From Nostoc sp. CMAA1605 (lineage in GTDB: Bacteria; Cyanobacteriota; Cyanobacteriia; Cyanobacteriales; Nostocaceae): a DNA stretch of 48,408 nucleotides. Below, piece after piece: positions 1 to 8,347 of the stretch. Position 1 is the first letter of the stretch, and the number at the start of each line of letters is the position of its first letter. Made by a program: the position numbers and the translations under genes. The stretch covers positions 1-48,408 of the forward strand of contig NZ_PJIZ01000035.1 of NCBI RefSeq assembly GCF_021596505.1, in the 5' to 3' direction. The notes below the pieces were generated by a model, which searched no databases, was not told the DNA's origin, and was given only the letters and a program-made list of their open reading frames with translations.

Positions 1-238
1 CCTGCGGAGATGCTAGTTCGATATTGATATTCAATTCTTGTTTAAGCTTGGCGATCGCTTGAAAAATTCCCGGTGGTTCAGGGTCTAGACGAAGATCGAC
101 ATCAACTGTGGAGTTGCGCCATCCCACCAGTAAGGCACTAGCTCCACCTGTAAAGTAGATGCAGCCTGAACCATGAGCTTCTTTACCTAGTGCTTGCATT
201 AGGCGTTCTAACTTCTGAGAGTCAACGTTTGCACGCAT
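1..238 (-). CDS. DUF6036-like nucleotidyltransferase-fold protein, 3' end outside the window
   Basis: The minus strand reads open from an ATG at 236-238 to the window edge, giving 79 N-terminal residues. The segment FTGGASALLVGWR followed by STVDVDLRLDPEP resembles the GG/GS plus DxD core of nucleotidyltransferase-fold proteins annotated as DUF6036 or AbiEii-like. The DVDLRLD acidic motif would hold the metal ligands. The gene continues to the left, so its length and any partner gene are unseen. A role as a toxin or an antitoxin-linked nucleotidyltransferase is possible but cannot be judged from this fragment. Confidence 0.6.
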   Translation of the reverse strand, partial: MRANVDSQKLERLMQALGKEAHGSGCIYFTGGASALLVGWRNSTVDVDLRLDPEPPGIFQAIAKLKQELNINIELASPQ

Positions 239-413
239 TTTTTTGCTGTGATTATCTACCTCTAGTTACAAGTTTGGTTTAACGCCTATTCAAAATTCAG
301 TTGTACAACTGAATTGAAAACATAATAGTTGTTTTTGAGCTTGAAAAACAATTGCCTGCTCACCAGCTTGCATACCCGAAGGCATTCTTCCATTAGTGAG
401 AACATTACCCTCC

Positions 414-1778
414 CTACTCCCTTTTCTCAGTTGTGACTGTTAATACTTGCGGGGGTGTAGCATCTGGGGGATAGAGAAAGTCTACTTCTACTAGAGAGCG
501 ATCGCCTGTTTTCATGTTTAATACAGCTAGTGGTTGTCCTGGCTGACCTCTTCTTTGTACTAAGTGAATAAAGTTAGTTTGAGGACGGCCGTTATCGTCT
601 TTGTATCGTATTCTCACACTACCTCTAAAGAAGACTTGACGGGCAGGTGTGGTGAAAAATCTCAGTCCTGGTTGTGTTAATTTGTCTTCTTTAATTGGCG
701 TTTGAATTGATACGTTTACCGTTTGGGCGGTAGAAGTATTATTGTATAACGGTAACTTCAAACTATACTGAATCGCGTAATTTCCATGCGCCCGATAAGC
801 GGTGTCAGGATAACGTACTAAAAGCGGCGCGCTTTGAGTTTGTTCTGTTCCCAATGTGCCACCATGTAGGGTGCTAAGGGGATAGGAAAATGACTGTCCT
901 GGTTGGGGAATAGTTAAATACTTAGCTTTGGGACTATCAACGATAAAAGCGCGCCATTGCGCCCCCCGCGCCACACCAGCTACTCTGCCATAGATGCGGG
1001 GTTTACCTGTTTCTTCTAAAGGTGTGGGGACTTTATCACGGGGACTAGAGACATCACTATTATTTAATAAATCTTGCCACTCTTCTAAAGTTGGGGGGCG
1101 TTCACTTCCGTCAGTATTAGTGGGTGCAAACATCGCCAAACTAGCTGCGTAGACTGTACCATTACTGCGTAGTCGTGCCAAAGTTGAGCGACCGTTGAGG
1201 GGTGGTGTCAGTCCTTTGACGGGGATTGGTTGATTGAGTAACATTCGACTTTCCCCGGCTGGAATCACGATTTGGGGAGGAAAAATATCTTGTCTGCGTC
1301 CTCTTAAGATATCAGACATGACGCGATCGCCAGGCCCTGCGAATACATTACCTAACAAATTTTCACTAAAAGCAGGTAACTCAATAAACGGCGCATCTGG
1401 TTGACTTAAATAACTTGCAGCTTGCAACACATTAACTGTAACAGGCTGGTTTGTTGGGTTATGTAAAATTATCCCTAAATATAATGAGCGCAAATTCTCC
1501 GGCGGTTCAGCTCGTGCAACGTGATGAGCAAACACATCAAACCTACCGCGAAAAGGATAATTCAAATGCGCTGATGGGACTTTTTTACCCTGTGGTGGAA
1601 AAGTCGAAAGCAAAATCCCTTCTTTTAATACTAATTCGGGACTATTGCTATTAAAAGTTGGCACCGCATCCAATTGTCCTGGTAATGGGCGAACTTGTTG
1701 AGGTTGGACAACTTCTTCTGGTGGTGGTGTAGCCGGAGTTGATTGGGCAACGATTAAACCGAGTAATAAATGCAACAT
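414..1778 (-). CDS. DUF3370 domain-containing protein
   Basis: The 454-residue protein has a short hydrophobic N-terminus (MLHLLLGLIVAQS) that resembles a signal peptide. A Pro/Gln-rich stretch and a long beta-rich region follow, matching the cyanobacterial DUF3370 family as I remember it. Recognisable segments are the ILHNPTNQPVTVNVLQAASY block near residue 105 and the GRVAGVARGAQWRAFIVDSP block near 270. The function of the family is unknown; an exported or envelope role is inferred from the N-terminus. The gene ends in TAG followed by G-rich sequence, and its upstream side holds TTAGTCA tandem repeats, so it looks monocistronic. Confidence 0.75.
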   Translation of the reverse strand: MLHLLLGLIVAQSTPATPPPEEVVQPQQVRPLPGQLDAVPTFNSNSPELVLKEGILLSTFPPQGKKVPSAHLNYPFRGRFDVFAHHVARAEPPENLRSLYLGIILHNPTNQPVTVNVLQAASYLSQPDAPFIELPAFSENLLGNVFAGPGDRVMSDILRGRRQDIFPPQIVIPAGESRMLLNQPIPVKGLTPPLNGRSTLARLRSNGTVYAASLAMFAPTNTDGSERPPTLEEWQDLLNNSDVSSPRDKVPTPLEETGKPRIYGRVAGVARGAQWRAFIVDSPKAKYLTIPQPGQSFSYPLSTLHGGTLGTEQTQSAPLLVRYPDTAYRAHGNYAIQYSLKLPLYNNTSTAQTVNVSIQTPIKEDKLTQPGLRFFTTPARQVFFRGSVRIRYKDDNGRPQTNFIHLVQRRGQPGQPLAVLNMKTGDRSLVEVDFLYPPDATPPQVLTVTTEKRE

Positions 1779-1810
1779 ATTCCGAAAAAAATTTATCTCC
1801 CGTTATAGCA

Positions 1811-1945
1811 AATTAGTCATTAGTCATTAGTCATTAGTCATTAGTCATTAGTTATTAGTTTCTCTTCTTCTGATCTTCCTTGTCTCCCTTACACCCTTAC
1901 ACCCCTAAACCCCTAAACCCTTACACCCCCACATCCCCACACCCC
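1811..1945. repeat. TTAGTCA heptamer array followed by C-rich CCCTTACA/CCCTAAA repeats
   Basis: From 1811 to 1860 the unit TTAGTCA repeats about six times with a final TTAGTTA variant. From about 1885 to 1945 units such as ACCCCTAAACC and ACCCTTACACC follow each other. Both types are typical of the short tandemly repeated repetitive sequences of heterocyst-forming cyanobacteria. They fill the space between the DUF3370 gene and the peptidase gene and encode nothing. Confidence 0.85.
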
Positions 1946-1957
1946 GACGCTAGCAAG

Positions 1958-2470
1958 TTATAAAAGTGCCAAATTGTTAATAATTAATAAGAAATCTGTC
2001 AAAACTTCTATCAAATTTTCTTGGTTTAAAACTGGGACATGAACAAATATACAATGTGCTGTCGAATTCTTTTGCCCTAAGTAGTCCAGTACAGAATAAT
2101 AAAGTCCTTCGCAAACAAATTTACCGCAGTCGTCACTAATATCAGTCGCCTTTGCTCCTGAGACTAATTGTTTAACATCAATTGTTGTCTGTAAAAAAGT
2201 TTCTCCACGGCTTGCACCCAGTTCTACACTTAATTTTTGCCTACTAGCGGCCATGCCACAACAGACTACATAATCAGGTTGGTATTCCTCTATTTTGTCC
2301 ACCACCCTAACACTAGCTAGCTCGACATCAACGGGTAACAGGCGCAAAAAATTTAAATCATAGGGGAGTGAGTCGAGTTTCATGACTTCAAGTAATAAAT
2401 CATCCGAAGAATTTGACGGTTGATTTTCCAGCCAAGTGTCAAAAGAAGTTAATAGTATTCTTTTCTTCAT
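1958..2470 (-). CDS. Pyroglutamyl-peptidase I (C15) family homologue, short form
   Basis: This 170-residue protein resembles pyrrolidone-carboxylate peptidase, which removes N-terminal pyroglutamate from peptides. The N-terminal ILLTSFDTW matches the family's opening strand. Candidate catalytic residues sit in family order: Glu83 (KLSVELG), Cys120 (GKFVCEGLYY) and His144 (IFVHVPV). The protein is shorter than usual Pcp (about 200-215 residues), with the loss near the C-terminus and in loops, so activity is uncertain. It is divergent from hisH with 58 bp between start codons. Confidence 0.7.
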   Translation of the reverse strand: MKKRILLTSFDTWLENQPSNSSDDLLLEVMKLDSLPYDLNFLRLLPVDVELASVRVVDKIEEYQPDYVVCCGMAASRQKLSVELGASRGETFLQTTIDVKQLVSGAKATDISDDCGKFVCEGLYYSVLDYLGQKNSTAHCIFVHVPVLNQENLIEVLTDFLLIINNLALL

Positions 2471-2528
2471 GGAAAATATTATTTAGAATAGAAAAACCTT
2501 CCATAAATAATTTACAAGGAATACATCA

Positions 2529-3164
2529 ATGCCAGTGATTGCGGTTATAGACTACGACATGGGCAACTTGCATTCTGTTTGCAAGGGATTAGAAAAAGCT
2601 GGTGCATCTCCCAAAATAACTGATTCTCCCAAGGAATTAGCTAAAGCTGATGCGGTTGTTTTACCTGGGGTGGGAGCATTTGATCCCGCAGTCCAACATA
2701 TTCGCCAACGCGATTTAGAGCAGCCGATCAAAGATATAATCGCATCTGGCAAACCCTTCTTAGGCATCTGTTTAGGACTACAAATTCTGTTTGAATCCAG
2801 TGCGGAAGGAACTCAACCAGGACTCGGAATTGTGCGAGGAAAAGTAAAGCGGTTTGTCCATGAACCTGGCATAACAATTCCCCACATGGGTTGGAATCAG
2901 CTGCAATTAACTCAACCAAAAAGTATTTTATGGGAGCATTTACCCCCACAACCTTGGGTATATTTTGTGCATTCTTACTATGTTGACCCCGTTGAGGCGC
3001 AAATCCGGGCTGCAACTGTTACCCACGGTACGCAAACTATTACAGCTGCTATTGCCCATGAAAACCTGATGGCAGTACAATTTCACCCAGAAAAATCATC
3101 TAACATTGGCTTGCAAATCTTGTCTAATTTTGTTTCGCAAGTACGGGAAAAAATCGCCGCTTAA
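2529..3164 (+). CDS. hisH: Imidazole glycerol phosphate synthase, glutamine amidotransferase subunit
   Basis: HisH hydrolyses glutamine and passes ammonia to HisF, forming imidazole glycerol phosphate and AICAR in histidine synthesis. The 211-residue protein has the class I amidotransferase triad: Cys81 in GICLGLQ, His186 and Glu188 in FHPEKSS. The N-terminal IAVIDYDMGNLHSV and the LPGVGAF segment (45-51) are typical of HisH. AAGGA lies a few bases before the ATG. hisF is not adjacent, which is normal for cyanobacteria with scattered his genes. Confidence 0.96.
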   Translation: MPVIAVIDYDMGNLHSVCKGLEKAGASPKITDSPKELAKADAVVLPGVGAFDPAVQHIRQRDLEQPIKDIIASGKPFLGICLGLQILFESSAEGTQPGLGIVRGKVKRFVHEPGITIPHMGWNQLQLTQPKSILWEHLPPQPWVYFVHSYYVDPVEAQIRAATVTHGTQTITAAIAHENLMAVQFHPEKSSNIGLQILSNFVSQVREKIAA

Positions 3165-3263
3165 TAATGAAATTACAACTTAGAGCTTCGTCATTTGTTT
3201 CCAGTCATTATGATTTTGCTACATACTATTGACTATGGACTATTGACTGTTGACGATTGACTA

Positions 3264-3809
3264 ATGAGTCTAAGAATTTACGGGAATCGCCAAATTAAAA
3301 CTTTACCAGGGCAAGAAACCCGACCCACAAGCGCGCGGGTAAGGGAAGCAGTTTTTAATATTTGGCAGGGAGAAATAGTAGGTTGTCGCTGGCTAGACTT
3401 ATGCACCGGTACAGGTTCAATGGGTGCAGAGGCTTTGTGTAGAGAAGCCAGTTTTGTAGTCGGAATTGAAAAATCCAGTCGCGCCTGCGCCGTAATTCAA
3501 CAAAACTGGCAGCAAGTAGCGCAGGAAAATCAAAAATGGCAAGTATTACGTGGTGATGTCATCCAGCAGCTAAAGCACTTATCAGGGCAGCAGTTTGACA
3601 AAATTTATTTTGACCCACCCTATGCTAGTGGATTATATCAACCTGTATTAGAAGCGATCGCTCACTATCAATTATTAGATCCTCAAGGTGAAATCGCTGT
3701 TGAGCATAATCCCCAAGGGTGGACAGATATAGTAATTCCTAATTGGGAAATTTGCCGTGAAAAAGTTTACGGTAACACAGCACTTACTTTCTACAGTATG
3801 AGGGTGTAG
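3264..3809 (+). CDS. rsmD: 16S rRNA (guanine966-N2)-methyltransferase
   Basis: RsmD methylates G966 of 16S rRNA using S-adenosylmethionine. The 181-residue protein has the family signature RPTSARVREAVFN (20-32), the SAM-binding DLCTGTGSMG (45-54) and the catalytic FDPPY (116-120). The ATG directly abuts TATTGAC-type repeats (about 3226-3262). The TAG stop at 3807-3809 is the first TAG of a GGGTGTA repeat array, so the gene is bordered by repeats on both sides. Confidence 0.93.
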   Translation: MSLRIYGNRQIKTLPGQETRPTSARVREAVFNIWQGEIVGCRWLDLCTGTGSMGAEALCREASFVVGIEKSSRACAVIQQNWQQVAQENQKWQVLRGDVIQQLKHLSGQQFDKIYFDPPYASGLYQPVLEAIAHYQLLDPQGEIAVEHNPQGWTDIVIPNWEICREKVYGNTALTFYSMRV

Positions 3810-3897
3810 GGGTGTAGGGGTTTAGGGGTTTAGGGTGTAGAGGTGTAGAGGAAAAAATCTCTCCCCCTGCTCCCTGCCCCCTTGCCCCCTACCTCTA
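3807..3897. repeat. GGGTGTA/GGGTTTA heptamers and C-rich tail
   Basis: The sequence GTGTAGGGG, TTTAGGGG and TGTAGAGG repeats from the rsmD stop codon to about 3850, then changes to CCCCTGCTCCCTGCC-type units up to the petG stop. It lies between the convergent rsmD and petG genes. Confidence 0.8.
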
Positions 3898-3898
3898 A

Positions 3899-4012
3899 TT
3901 AGCCACCCAACTCATTGGGGCGTTTGTATTGCTTGTAGGCAGCGTAAAATAACCCAGCGAGGGTAACTGTAATCAAACCAAGAACAATACCTGACAGCAG
4001 GGGTTCAACCAC
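3899..4012 (-). CDS. petG: Cytochrome b6-f complex subunit V (PetG)
   Basis: This 37-residue gene reads [20 protein letters not shown] and then [17 protein letters not shown], the standard PetG sequence. It is a single-span thylakoid protein needed for assembly and stability of the cytochrome b6-f complex. Translation starts at GTG (4010-4012) behind a good AGGAGA ribosome-binding site. It is transcribed away from cytM, and pairing with that other c-type cytochrome-related gene is sensible context. Confidence 0.95.
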   Translation of the reverse strand: MVEPLLSGIVLGLITVTLAGLFYAAYKQYKRPNELGG

Positions 4013-4221
4013 TTTAAGTCTCCTGTTTACGATTATTCAAAATTCATTTCTCACTTATGATTTTACCAAATTAGTGATGAATCCCGCTTTCAGTAAAGAT
4101 TTTAGGCGATCGATAGTTATAAGCAAACTCTCGGATATGCTTGCAGTCAGCATCAAGAACTTTTAAGCTATGTGTAGGAAATAAACATTTTTGAAAACAA
4201 CTAGACATTACAGCACAACTT

Positions 4222-4596
4222 TTGGATAACCAGATTACTAAACCCGAAAACCTGATTCAGCAGTGCGCTTTACTGGCTCTAGCGATACTGCTAGCAGTCT
4301 TATTGGGCATTTTTGGTGTAAATATGGTTCAAGCCTCTGACCCATATGTCAAAAGTGTTTTAGCATTGTCAGGAGACCCAATACAAGGACACGCTATTTT
4401 TCAAATCAATTGTGCTGGCTGTCATGGTTTAGAAGCTGATGGGCGAGTCGGCCCTAGTTTACAAGGTGTTTCTAAACACAAATCCAAGTATGGATTAATT
4501 CATCAAGTCATTAGCGGTAAAACACCGCCAATGCCCAAATTCCAGCCTAATGCTCAAGTAATGGCAGACCTCTTGAGTTACTTAGAAACTTTATAA
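4222..4596 (+). CDS. cytM: Cytochrome cM
   Basis: This 124-residue membrane-anchored class I c-type cytochrome has one transmembrane segment (about 17-36). The haem motif is CAGCH (Cys64, Cys67, His68) and the likely axial Met104 is in TPPMPKFQP. The downstream VGPSLQGVSKHKSKYGLIH is characteristic of cyanobacterial CytM, a low-abundance cytochrome linked to stress and dark heterotrophic electron flow. No ATG is available: the frame is closed by TGA at 4192-4194, so TTG at 4222 is the most plausible start. A strong hairpin terminator follows 22 bp after the stop. Confidence 0.9.
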   Translation: MDNQITKPENLIQQCALLALAILLAVLLGIFGVNMVQASDPYVKSVLALSGDPIQGHAIFQINCAGCHGLEADGRVGPSLQGVSKHKSKYGLIHQVISGKTPPMPKFQPNAQVMADLLSYLETL

Positions 4597-4617
4597 ATCA
4601 GTATATTTACTATACTA

Positions 4618-4659
4618 AGCAGTAGGTGATGTAAGTAATAGACACCTACTGCTTTTTTT
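4618..4659 (+). terminator. Rho-independent terminator of cytM
   Basis: An 11-bp perfect inverted repeat (AGCAGTAGGTG at 4618-4628, CACCTACTGCT at 4643-4653) encloses a 14-nt loop and runs into seven T residues. It sits just after the cytM stop. Confidence 0.92.
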
Positions 4660-4660
4660 G

Positions 4661-4864
4661 ACGACTCAGCACTCAAAACTCAGCACTCACCACTCAACAC
4701 TCATCACCCAGCACTCACCACCCAGCACTCACCACCCAGCACTCATCACCCAGCACTCATCACTCATCACTCAGCACCGGCTAAACGCCGCGCTACCGCT
4801 AACAGCACTCACCACTCAGCACTCACCACTCAGCACTCACCACTCAGCACTCACCACTCAGCAC
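4661..4864. repeat. CACTCA/GCACTCA tandem array with a short inserted segment
   Basis: Units of ACTCAGC, ACTCACC and ACTCATC repeat for about 200 bp between the cytM terminator and the carbonic anhydrase stop codon. Near 4777-4804 the array is interrupted by about 27 bases (core GGCTAAACGCCGCGCTACCG) that are unlike the array and internally near-palindromic. The array supplies the TGA stop of the carbonic anhydrase gene on the other strand (4858-4860). Confidence 0.85.
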
Positions 4865-5493
4865 AAAAGTAAAGGACATTGATACAATTGCCACTGCACC
4901 GTTGAAACATTTAAATCTTTAATCAATCCAGTACGTATATCTAATAACCAGCCATGAACCATAGGGGCGTTTCCTTCGTAGAGTGCTTGACGCATGATGG
5001 AAGTTTGATAAAGATTCTTCACTTGTGCGACAACATTGATTTCGGCTAAACGATTCAGACGTTCAATTCTGCTTGGCAAGGCATCAATTTCAGCTTTATT
5101 TTGTAAATATAGTTCTCTAATGGGATTTACCCAATTATCGATAATGCCAATGGTTCGCCATTCTAACGCCGCCTTAATTCCTCCGCAATCATAATGACCA
5201 CAAACAATAATATGTTTGACTTGCAAATGTAAAATCGCATATTCTAAAACGGCGAGAAAGTTAATATCCGTTAGAGAAACCTGATTAGCAATATTCCGAT
5301 GTACAAATAACTCTCCAGGTTCAGTGCGAGTAAAGTTAGTCAATGGCAGACGACTATCGGAACAACCGATGTAGAGAAAGTGGGGAGTTTGTCCTGTTGA
5401 CAATTCTTCAAAGTAATCTGGCTCTAGTGCTAACTTTTCAGCCACCCAAGTCTGATTATTTTTAAGCAGCTCATTAATGCTGTGATATTTCAT
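4858..5493 (-). CDS. Beta-class carbonic anhydrase
   Basis: The 211-residue enzyme interconverts CO2 and bicarbonate. It carries the beta-class zinc site: Cys44 with Asp46 and Arg48 in YIGCSDSRLP, and His100 and Cys103 in VCGHYDCGG. Length and motifs fit a cytoplasmic or carboxysome-linked beta enzyme, with no signal peptide. The last residues (PLLLC) and the stop codon come from the edge of the CACTCA repeat array, so the natural C-terminus may have been altered. Confidence 0.93.
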   Translation of the reverse strand: MKYHSINELLKNNQTWVAEKLALEPDYFEELSTGQTPHFLYIGCSDSRLPLTNFTRTEPGELFVHRNIANQVSLTDINFLAVLEYAILHLQVKHIIVCGHYDCGGIKAALEWRTIGIIDNWVNPIRELYLQNKAEIDALPSRIERLNRLAEINVVAQVKNLYQTSIMRQALYEGNAPMVHGWLLDIRTGLIKDLNVSTVQWQLYQCPLLLC

Positions 5494-5638
5494 CGAATTT
5501 CTTTGAGCATCTCACCAATATTTTAGCTAATTTACATTTGCTCCCAGAGTCATCTGCACTGATCACAAACTAAAATTTTGCTAAAAATGCTAATTTTATT
5601 TCATGAAAATTACAGATTTTCTGGAAAAGTATTGATAA

Positions 5639-7711
5639 TTACCAATCTCTTGTAACTTCGATGACTTCTGTATATTCAAACTCATTGGGACTTTGTTTAA
5701 CTAAAGGATATCTTTCTCCAGCTAATTCTATATAATCTTGTTCACAGTCTGGTTTAGAGGAATAATAAACTAAAACATATTCTCTTCCCACTCTTTCAGA
5801 GATTTCTGCTTCTACCTCACCCCGCCATTGTGTTTTAGTGACTAATACGATTAATTGATTGGCTAACTGCGGTAAAGTTTGAGCAATGCGACGGCGATAG
5901 GTTTCGTCTAGACTCCCGAAGGGAGAATCCATCACGATGGGAAAGGTACTACTATCAGGTATGGTGAGGATTTTCCGTTTAGCACTCCACTCTCTGACTT
6001 TATCAATAATACTAGCGATAAAAGATAGACTGAGTATTTGGTTTTCCCCTGTGGAAGCTGCAACTGTTGCTTCTGTACCGGAGGTATTTTCTACTAAGGT
6101 GAGTTCATATTTGTCACTGATTTTAGGAATATAAGGAGTAAAAGAAATAGCCGCAAATATTTCTTGCAATCGCTTTTCTAGTTGCAGGCGAAACTGTTTT
6201 TCTTGGCGGTTTCTCACTTCAGTTAAACGTTCGATTGCGTCTTGGGTAGCGTTGATGCGTCTTTGCGCTAATAATTGTCTGTCTTCGTTGAGCTTTTGTT
6301 TAGCAATTTGTTTAATTAAAGTCTCAATCTCGGCTTTAAGGTGAGTGATTTTTTGTTGATTTGCACCTTGTTCTCGATTTAGTTCGTCGATTTTACTCTC
6401 AATCTCATCTAGTCGTTTTTGTAAGTTGCTAATTTCTTCGTTGGGATCTTTACGTAAACGTTCTTGAATATTATCTAATTCGTGTTCGATTTCTGAAATA
6501 TTTTGGCGTAGTTGATGAAGTCTGGCTGGTTCTTTGTCTACTTCTTCCCAAAAGGCTGCGGCTTGTTTATCAATTTCTTCTACCTGCGCGCTCATCCGAA
6601 TTGCGGTTTCCTCTACTGAAGATGAACCTGCTTTATCTAACCACATACTCACATGATGATGGGCGTGATTACCTGAATGCAATTCAGCACCACAAATACA
6701 GCGTTGCGAATTGAGTAATTCTGTGATAAATTCCCGTGAAATTCCCGAAGTTAATTCACCCCGTTGTTTTAAATCATGGATAATAGTCCGAAATTGGTTA
6801 GTGGTATCTGAAAGTAAAACTGTATAACCCCGTGAGGAAATAATTTTTTTCAAGGCTTCTTTAGTTTGTCGCCAGTTGTCTTGATGGCTTTTCTTTTGAT
6901 TTTCTAAGTCTTGCCGTTTTTGTTGTAGTTCTTTAGCGGCGGTGAGTTCTTGTAACCGATTACCAGTTTCTTTTTTAAAGGTCTGTTGATATTCTATTTC
7001 TTGCTTAATTTCTGCTTGACGGGCGTTGATTTGAGCAATTTCTTGTTCGAGTTTGGCTTGTTCTTTTAAAAGTTGTTTGATTTCGGAGTCACCAATGGCT
7101 TTCAATTCATTCTCTAAGCTTTTTTTGGCTTCTCCTAGATGTTTAATAGAACGGTTGATGACTTCTACACCCAAGAAAATTTTTGTCGCTTCCGCAATTT
7201 CTGATTTTTTATCAGAGCGGACAATTTCTTCTATGCGTTCGCCGTCGAAAAAGAAGTATTGATGTAAACTGACTGGTAGAATCTGCCCGATGATTTCTTC
7301 TGGTTGCTGGAGTGGAAAGTACCATCTACCGTCATCACCGGCGACTTGCATGAGTAATTCGGTTTTACCTAGAGCAAAATCTGTTTTATTTTTATAACCG
7401 CGACATTGGCGTTTAACGTTATAGCGTTTACCTTCGTGTTCCCAGTTAATTTCTACCCAACATTCTACAGCTTGTCCTGGTTGGGCTTCCGCGATCGCTC
7501 TTTTATTTACTAACTGTTCTGTGGAAGCAAAAGCTGCACTAAATTTTTCATATAAAACCCACGTAAAGGCATTCAGTAAACTGGTTTTACCCGCTCCATT
7601 ATTGCCGTGAATCATCGTTGTATTCAAGACATCTCCCCCAGAAATGATCATCTCTGGTGTTTTGCCATAAAAAGAGCGGAAGTTACACAGTTTAATGGAG
7701 GTGAGTTTCAT
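5639..7711 (-). CDS. DndD-like SMC/Rad50-type ATPase
   Basis: This 690-residue protein is built like DndD of DNA phosphorothioation systems and Rad50/SMC proteins. It has Walker A GNNGAGKTS (36-44), the DndD-typical QYFFFDGERIEEI (151-163), long coiled coils (about 195-290 and 370-490), and a CxC hook (Cys338, Cys340 in RCICG). The C-terminal ATPase half has an LSLSF signature and Walker B IVMDSPFGSLDE. DndD supplies ATPase activity for sulfur modification or nicking. Its ATG overlaps the stop of a 57-codon gene upstream. No dndB, dndC or dndE is visible here, so it is either an orphan or part of a dispersed system. Confidence 0.75.
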   Translation of the reverse strand: MKLTSIKLCNFRSFYGKTPEMIISGGDVLNTTMIHGNNGAGKTSLLNAFTWVLYEKFSAAFASTEQLVNKRAIAEAQPGQAVECWVEINWEHEGKRYNVKRQCRGYKNKTDFALGKTELLMQVAGDDGRWYFPLQQPEEIIGQILPVSLHQYFFFDGERIEEIVRSDKKSEIAEATKIFLGVEVINRSIKHLGEAKKSLENELKAIGDSEIKQLLKEQAKLEQEIAQINARQAEIKQEIEYQQTFKKETGNRLQELTAAKELQQKRQDLENQKKSHQDNWRQTKEALKKIISSRGYTVLLSDTTNQFRTIIHDLKQRGELTSGISREFITELLNSQRCICGAELHSGNHAHHHVSMWLDKAGSSSVEETAIRMSAQVEEIDKQAAAFWEEVDKEPARLHQLRQNISEIEHELDNIQERLRKDPNEEISNLQKRLDEIESKIDELNREQGANQQKITHLKAEIETLIKQIAKQKLNEDRQLLAQRRINATQDAIERLTEVRNRQEKQFRLQLEKRLQEIFAAISFTPYIPKISDKYELTLVENTSGTEATVAASTGENQILSLSFIASIIDKVREWSAKRKILTIPDSSTFPIVMDSPFGSLDETYRRRIAQTLPQLANQLIVLVTKTQWRGEVEAEISERVGREYVLVYYSSKPDCEQDYIELAGERYPLVKQSPNEFEYTEVIEVTRDW

Positions 7712-7881
7712 TGCACTGCTCCCTTGACAATATCTAAAATATCATCATTGATGGGGCTATTACTTTTCCTATCCAGCCGATTCTTTTCCAGATGCCAAAC
7801 TCGCTCGATAATTTGTCTTACTTCCGGCGGCGCGCTCAAAATAGGCTCTTGCACATCATCGATATTTTGCTCTGGCGACAT
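7708..7881 (-). CDS. Small acidic protein, translationally coupled to the DndD-like gene
   Basis: This ORF of 57 residues starts MSPEQNIDDVQEPILSAPPE and ends DDILDIVKGAVQ. Its TGA stop overlaps the ATG of the DndD-like gene (ATGA). A central VRQIIERVWHLEKNRLDRK helix is predicted. The overlap and reading direction argue that it is a real gene co-translated with the ATPase. I do not recognise the family; it may be a small partner of the DndD-like protein. Confidence 0.6.
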   Translation of the reverse strand: MSPEQNIDDVQEPILSAPPEVRQIIERVWHLEKNRLDRKSNSPINDDILDIVKGAVQ

Positions 7882-7882
7882 C

Positions 7883-8014
7883 TTAATTTTTGATAATATC
7901 TTTTCTACCTATTTTAACTGCCTCAATCGCGCTTTTTTCATCCGTAAAGCCACTATGAATGCTATCTTCAAATTCTCTGGATTTTTGCGGTGAAAATTTA
8001 AAGTTTGTTGACAA
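7883..8014 (-). CDS. Possible small ORF upstream of the DndD-like operon
   Basis: A 43-residue frame begins with TTG (8012-8014) and ends 1 bp before the ATG of the 57-residue gene. It contains FSPQKSREFEDSIHSGFTDE, with an ordered helix-like composition. It may be the first gene of the operon or the tail of a decayed upstream gene. There is no ATG start, so confidence is low. Confidence 0.35.
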   Translation of the reverse strand: MSTNFKFSPQKSREFEDSIHSGFTDEKSAIEAVKIGRKDIIKN

Positions 8015-8070
8015 AAAAGTATTTATTTTGATTTTGCTTTCTGCTATATTTTATTTATGCTGAAATTTTT

Positions 8071-8119
8071 TATAATGGGATGTTAGTAAAATTTTTAAAA
8101 AAGCAAACACCCCATTATA
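8071..8119. other. AT-rich hairpin upstream of the DndD-like operon
   Basis: TATAATGGGATGTT (8071-8084) and AACACCCCATTATA (8106-8119) form a near-perfect inverted repeat with one mismatch around a 21-nt AT-rich loop. It lies in the likely promoter or leader region of the operon, and could be an operator, an attenuator-like element or a leftover of a small mobile repeat. Confidence 0.5.
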
Positions 8120-8223
8120 TTAGTATCTATTAAACATTTTTCCATAAAACGTACAATTAACTAAAACAAGTAGAAAAAATTTACAAAAAACTTAAGTATA
8201 ATTCTGTAGACAGGGAACAGGTA

Positions 8224-8347
8224 ATACCAATTCACAATTCGCAATGGACTTCGTCCCGCTTCGCTAACGCAATTCGCAATTGATAAATCCTGACTTGACA
8301 AGGTTTTCTGGGTTTGGATATGTATCAGAATTTTAGTGAATTGGTAT
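8224..8347. mobile_element. MITE-like element, copy 1
   Basis: The element is bounded by a perfect 12-bp inverted repeat, ATACCAATTCAC at 8224-8235 and GTGAATTGGTAT at 8336-8347. Inside are ATTCGCA repeats interrupted by a GC-rich insert (about 8245-8268). The right half (TTTGGATATG, CAGAATTTT, GAATTGGT) is shared with a second copy at 47226-47314. It has no coding capacity. This structure suggests a non-autonomous miniature element. Confidence 0.6.

Noticed and set aside
4658..4882. 74-codon plus-strand ORF
   Set aside because: It is a translation of the CACTCA tandem array (TQHSPLSTHH repeats) and has no other content.
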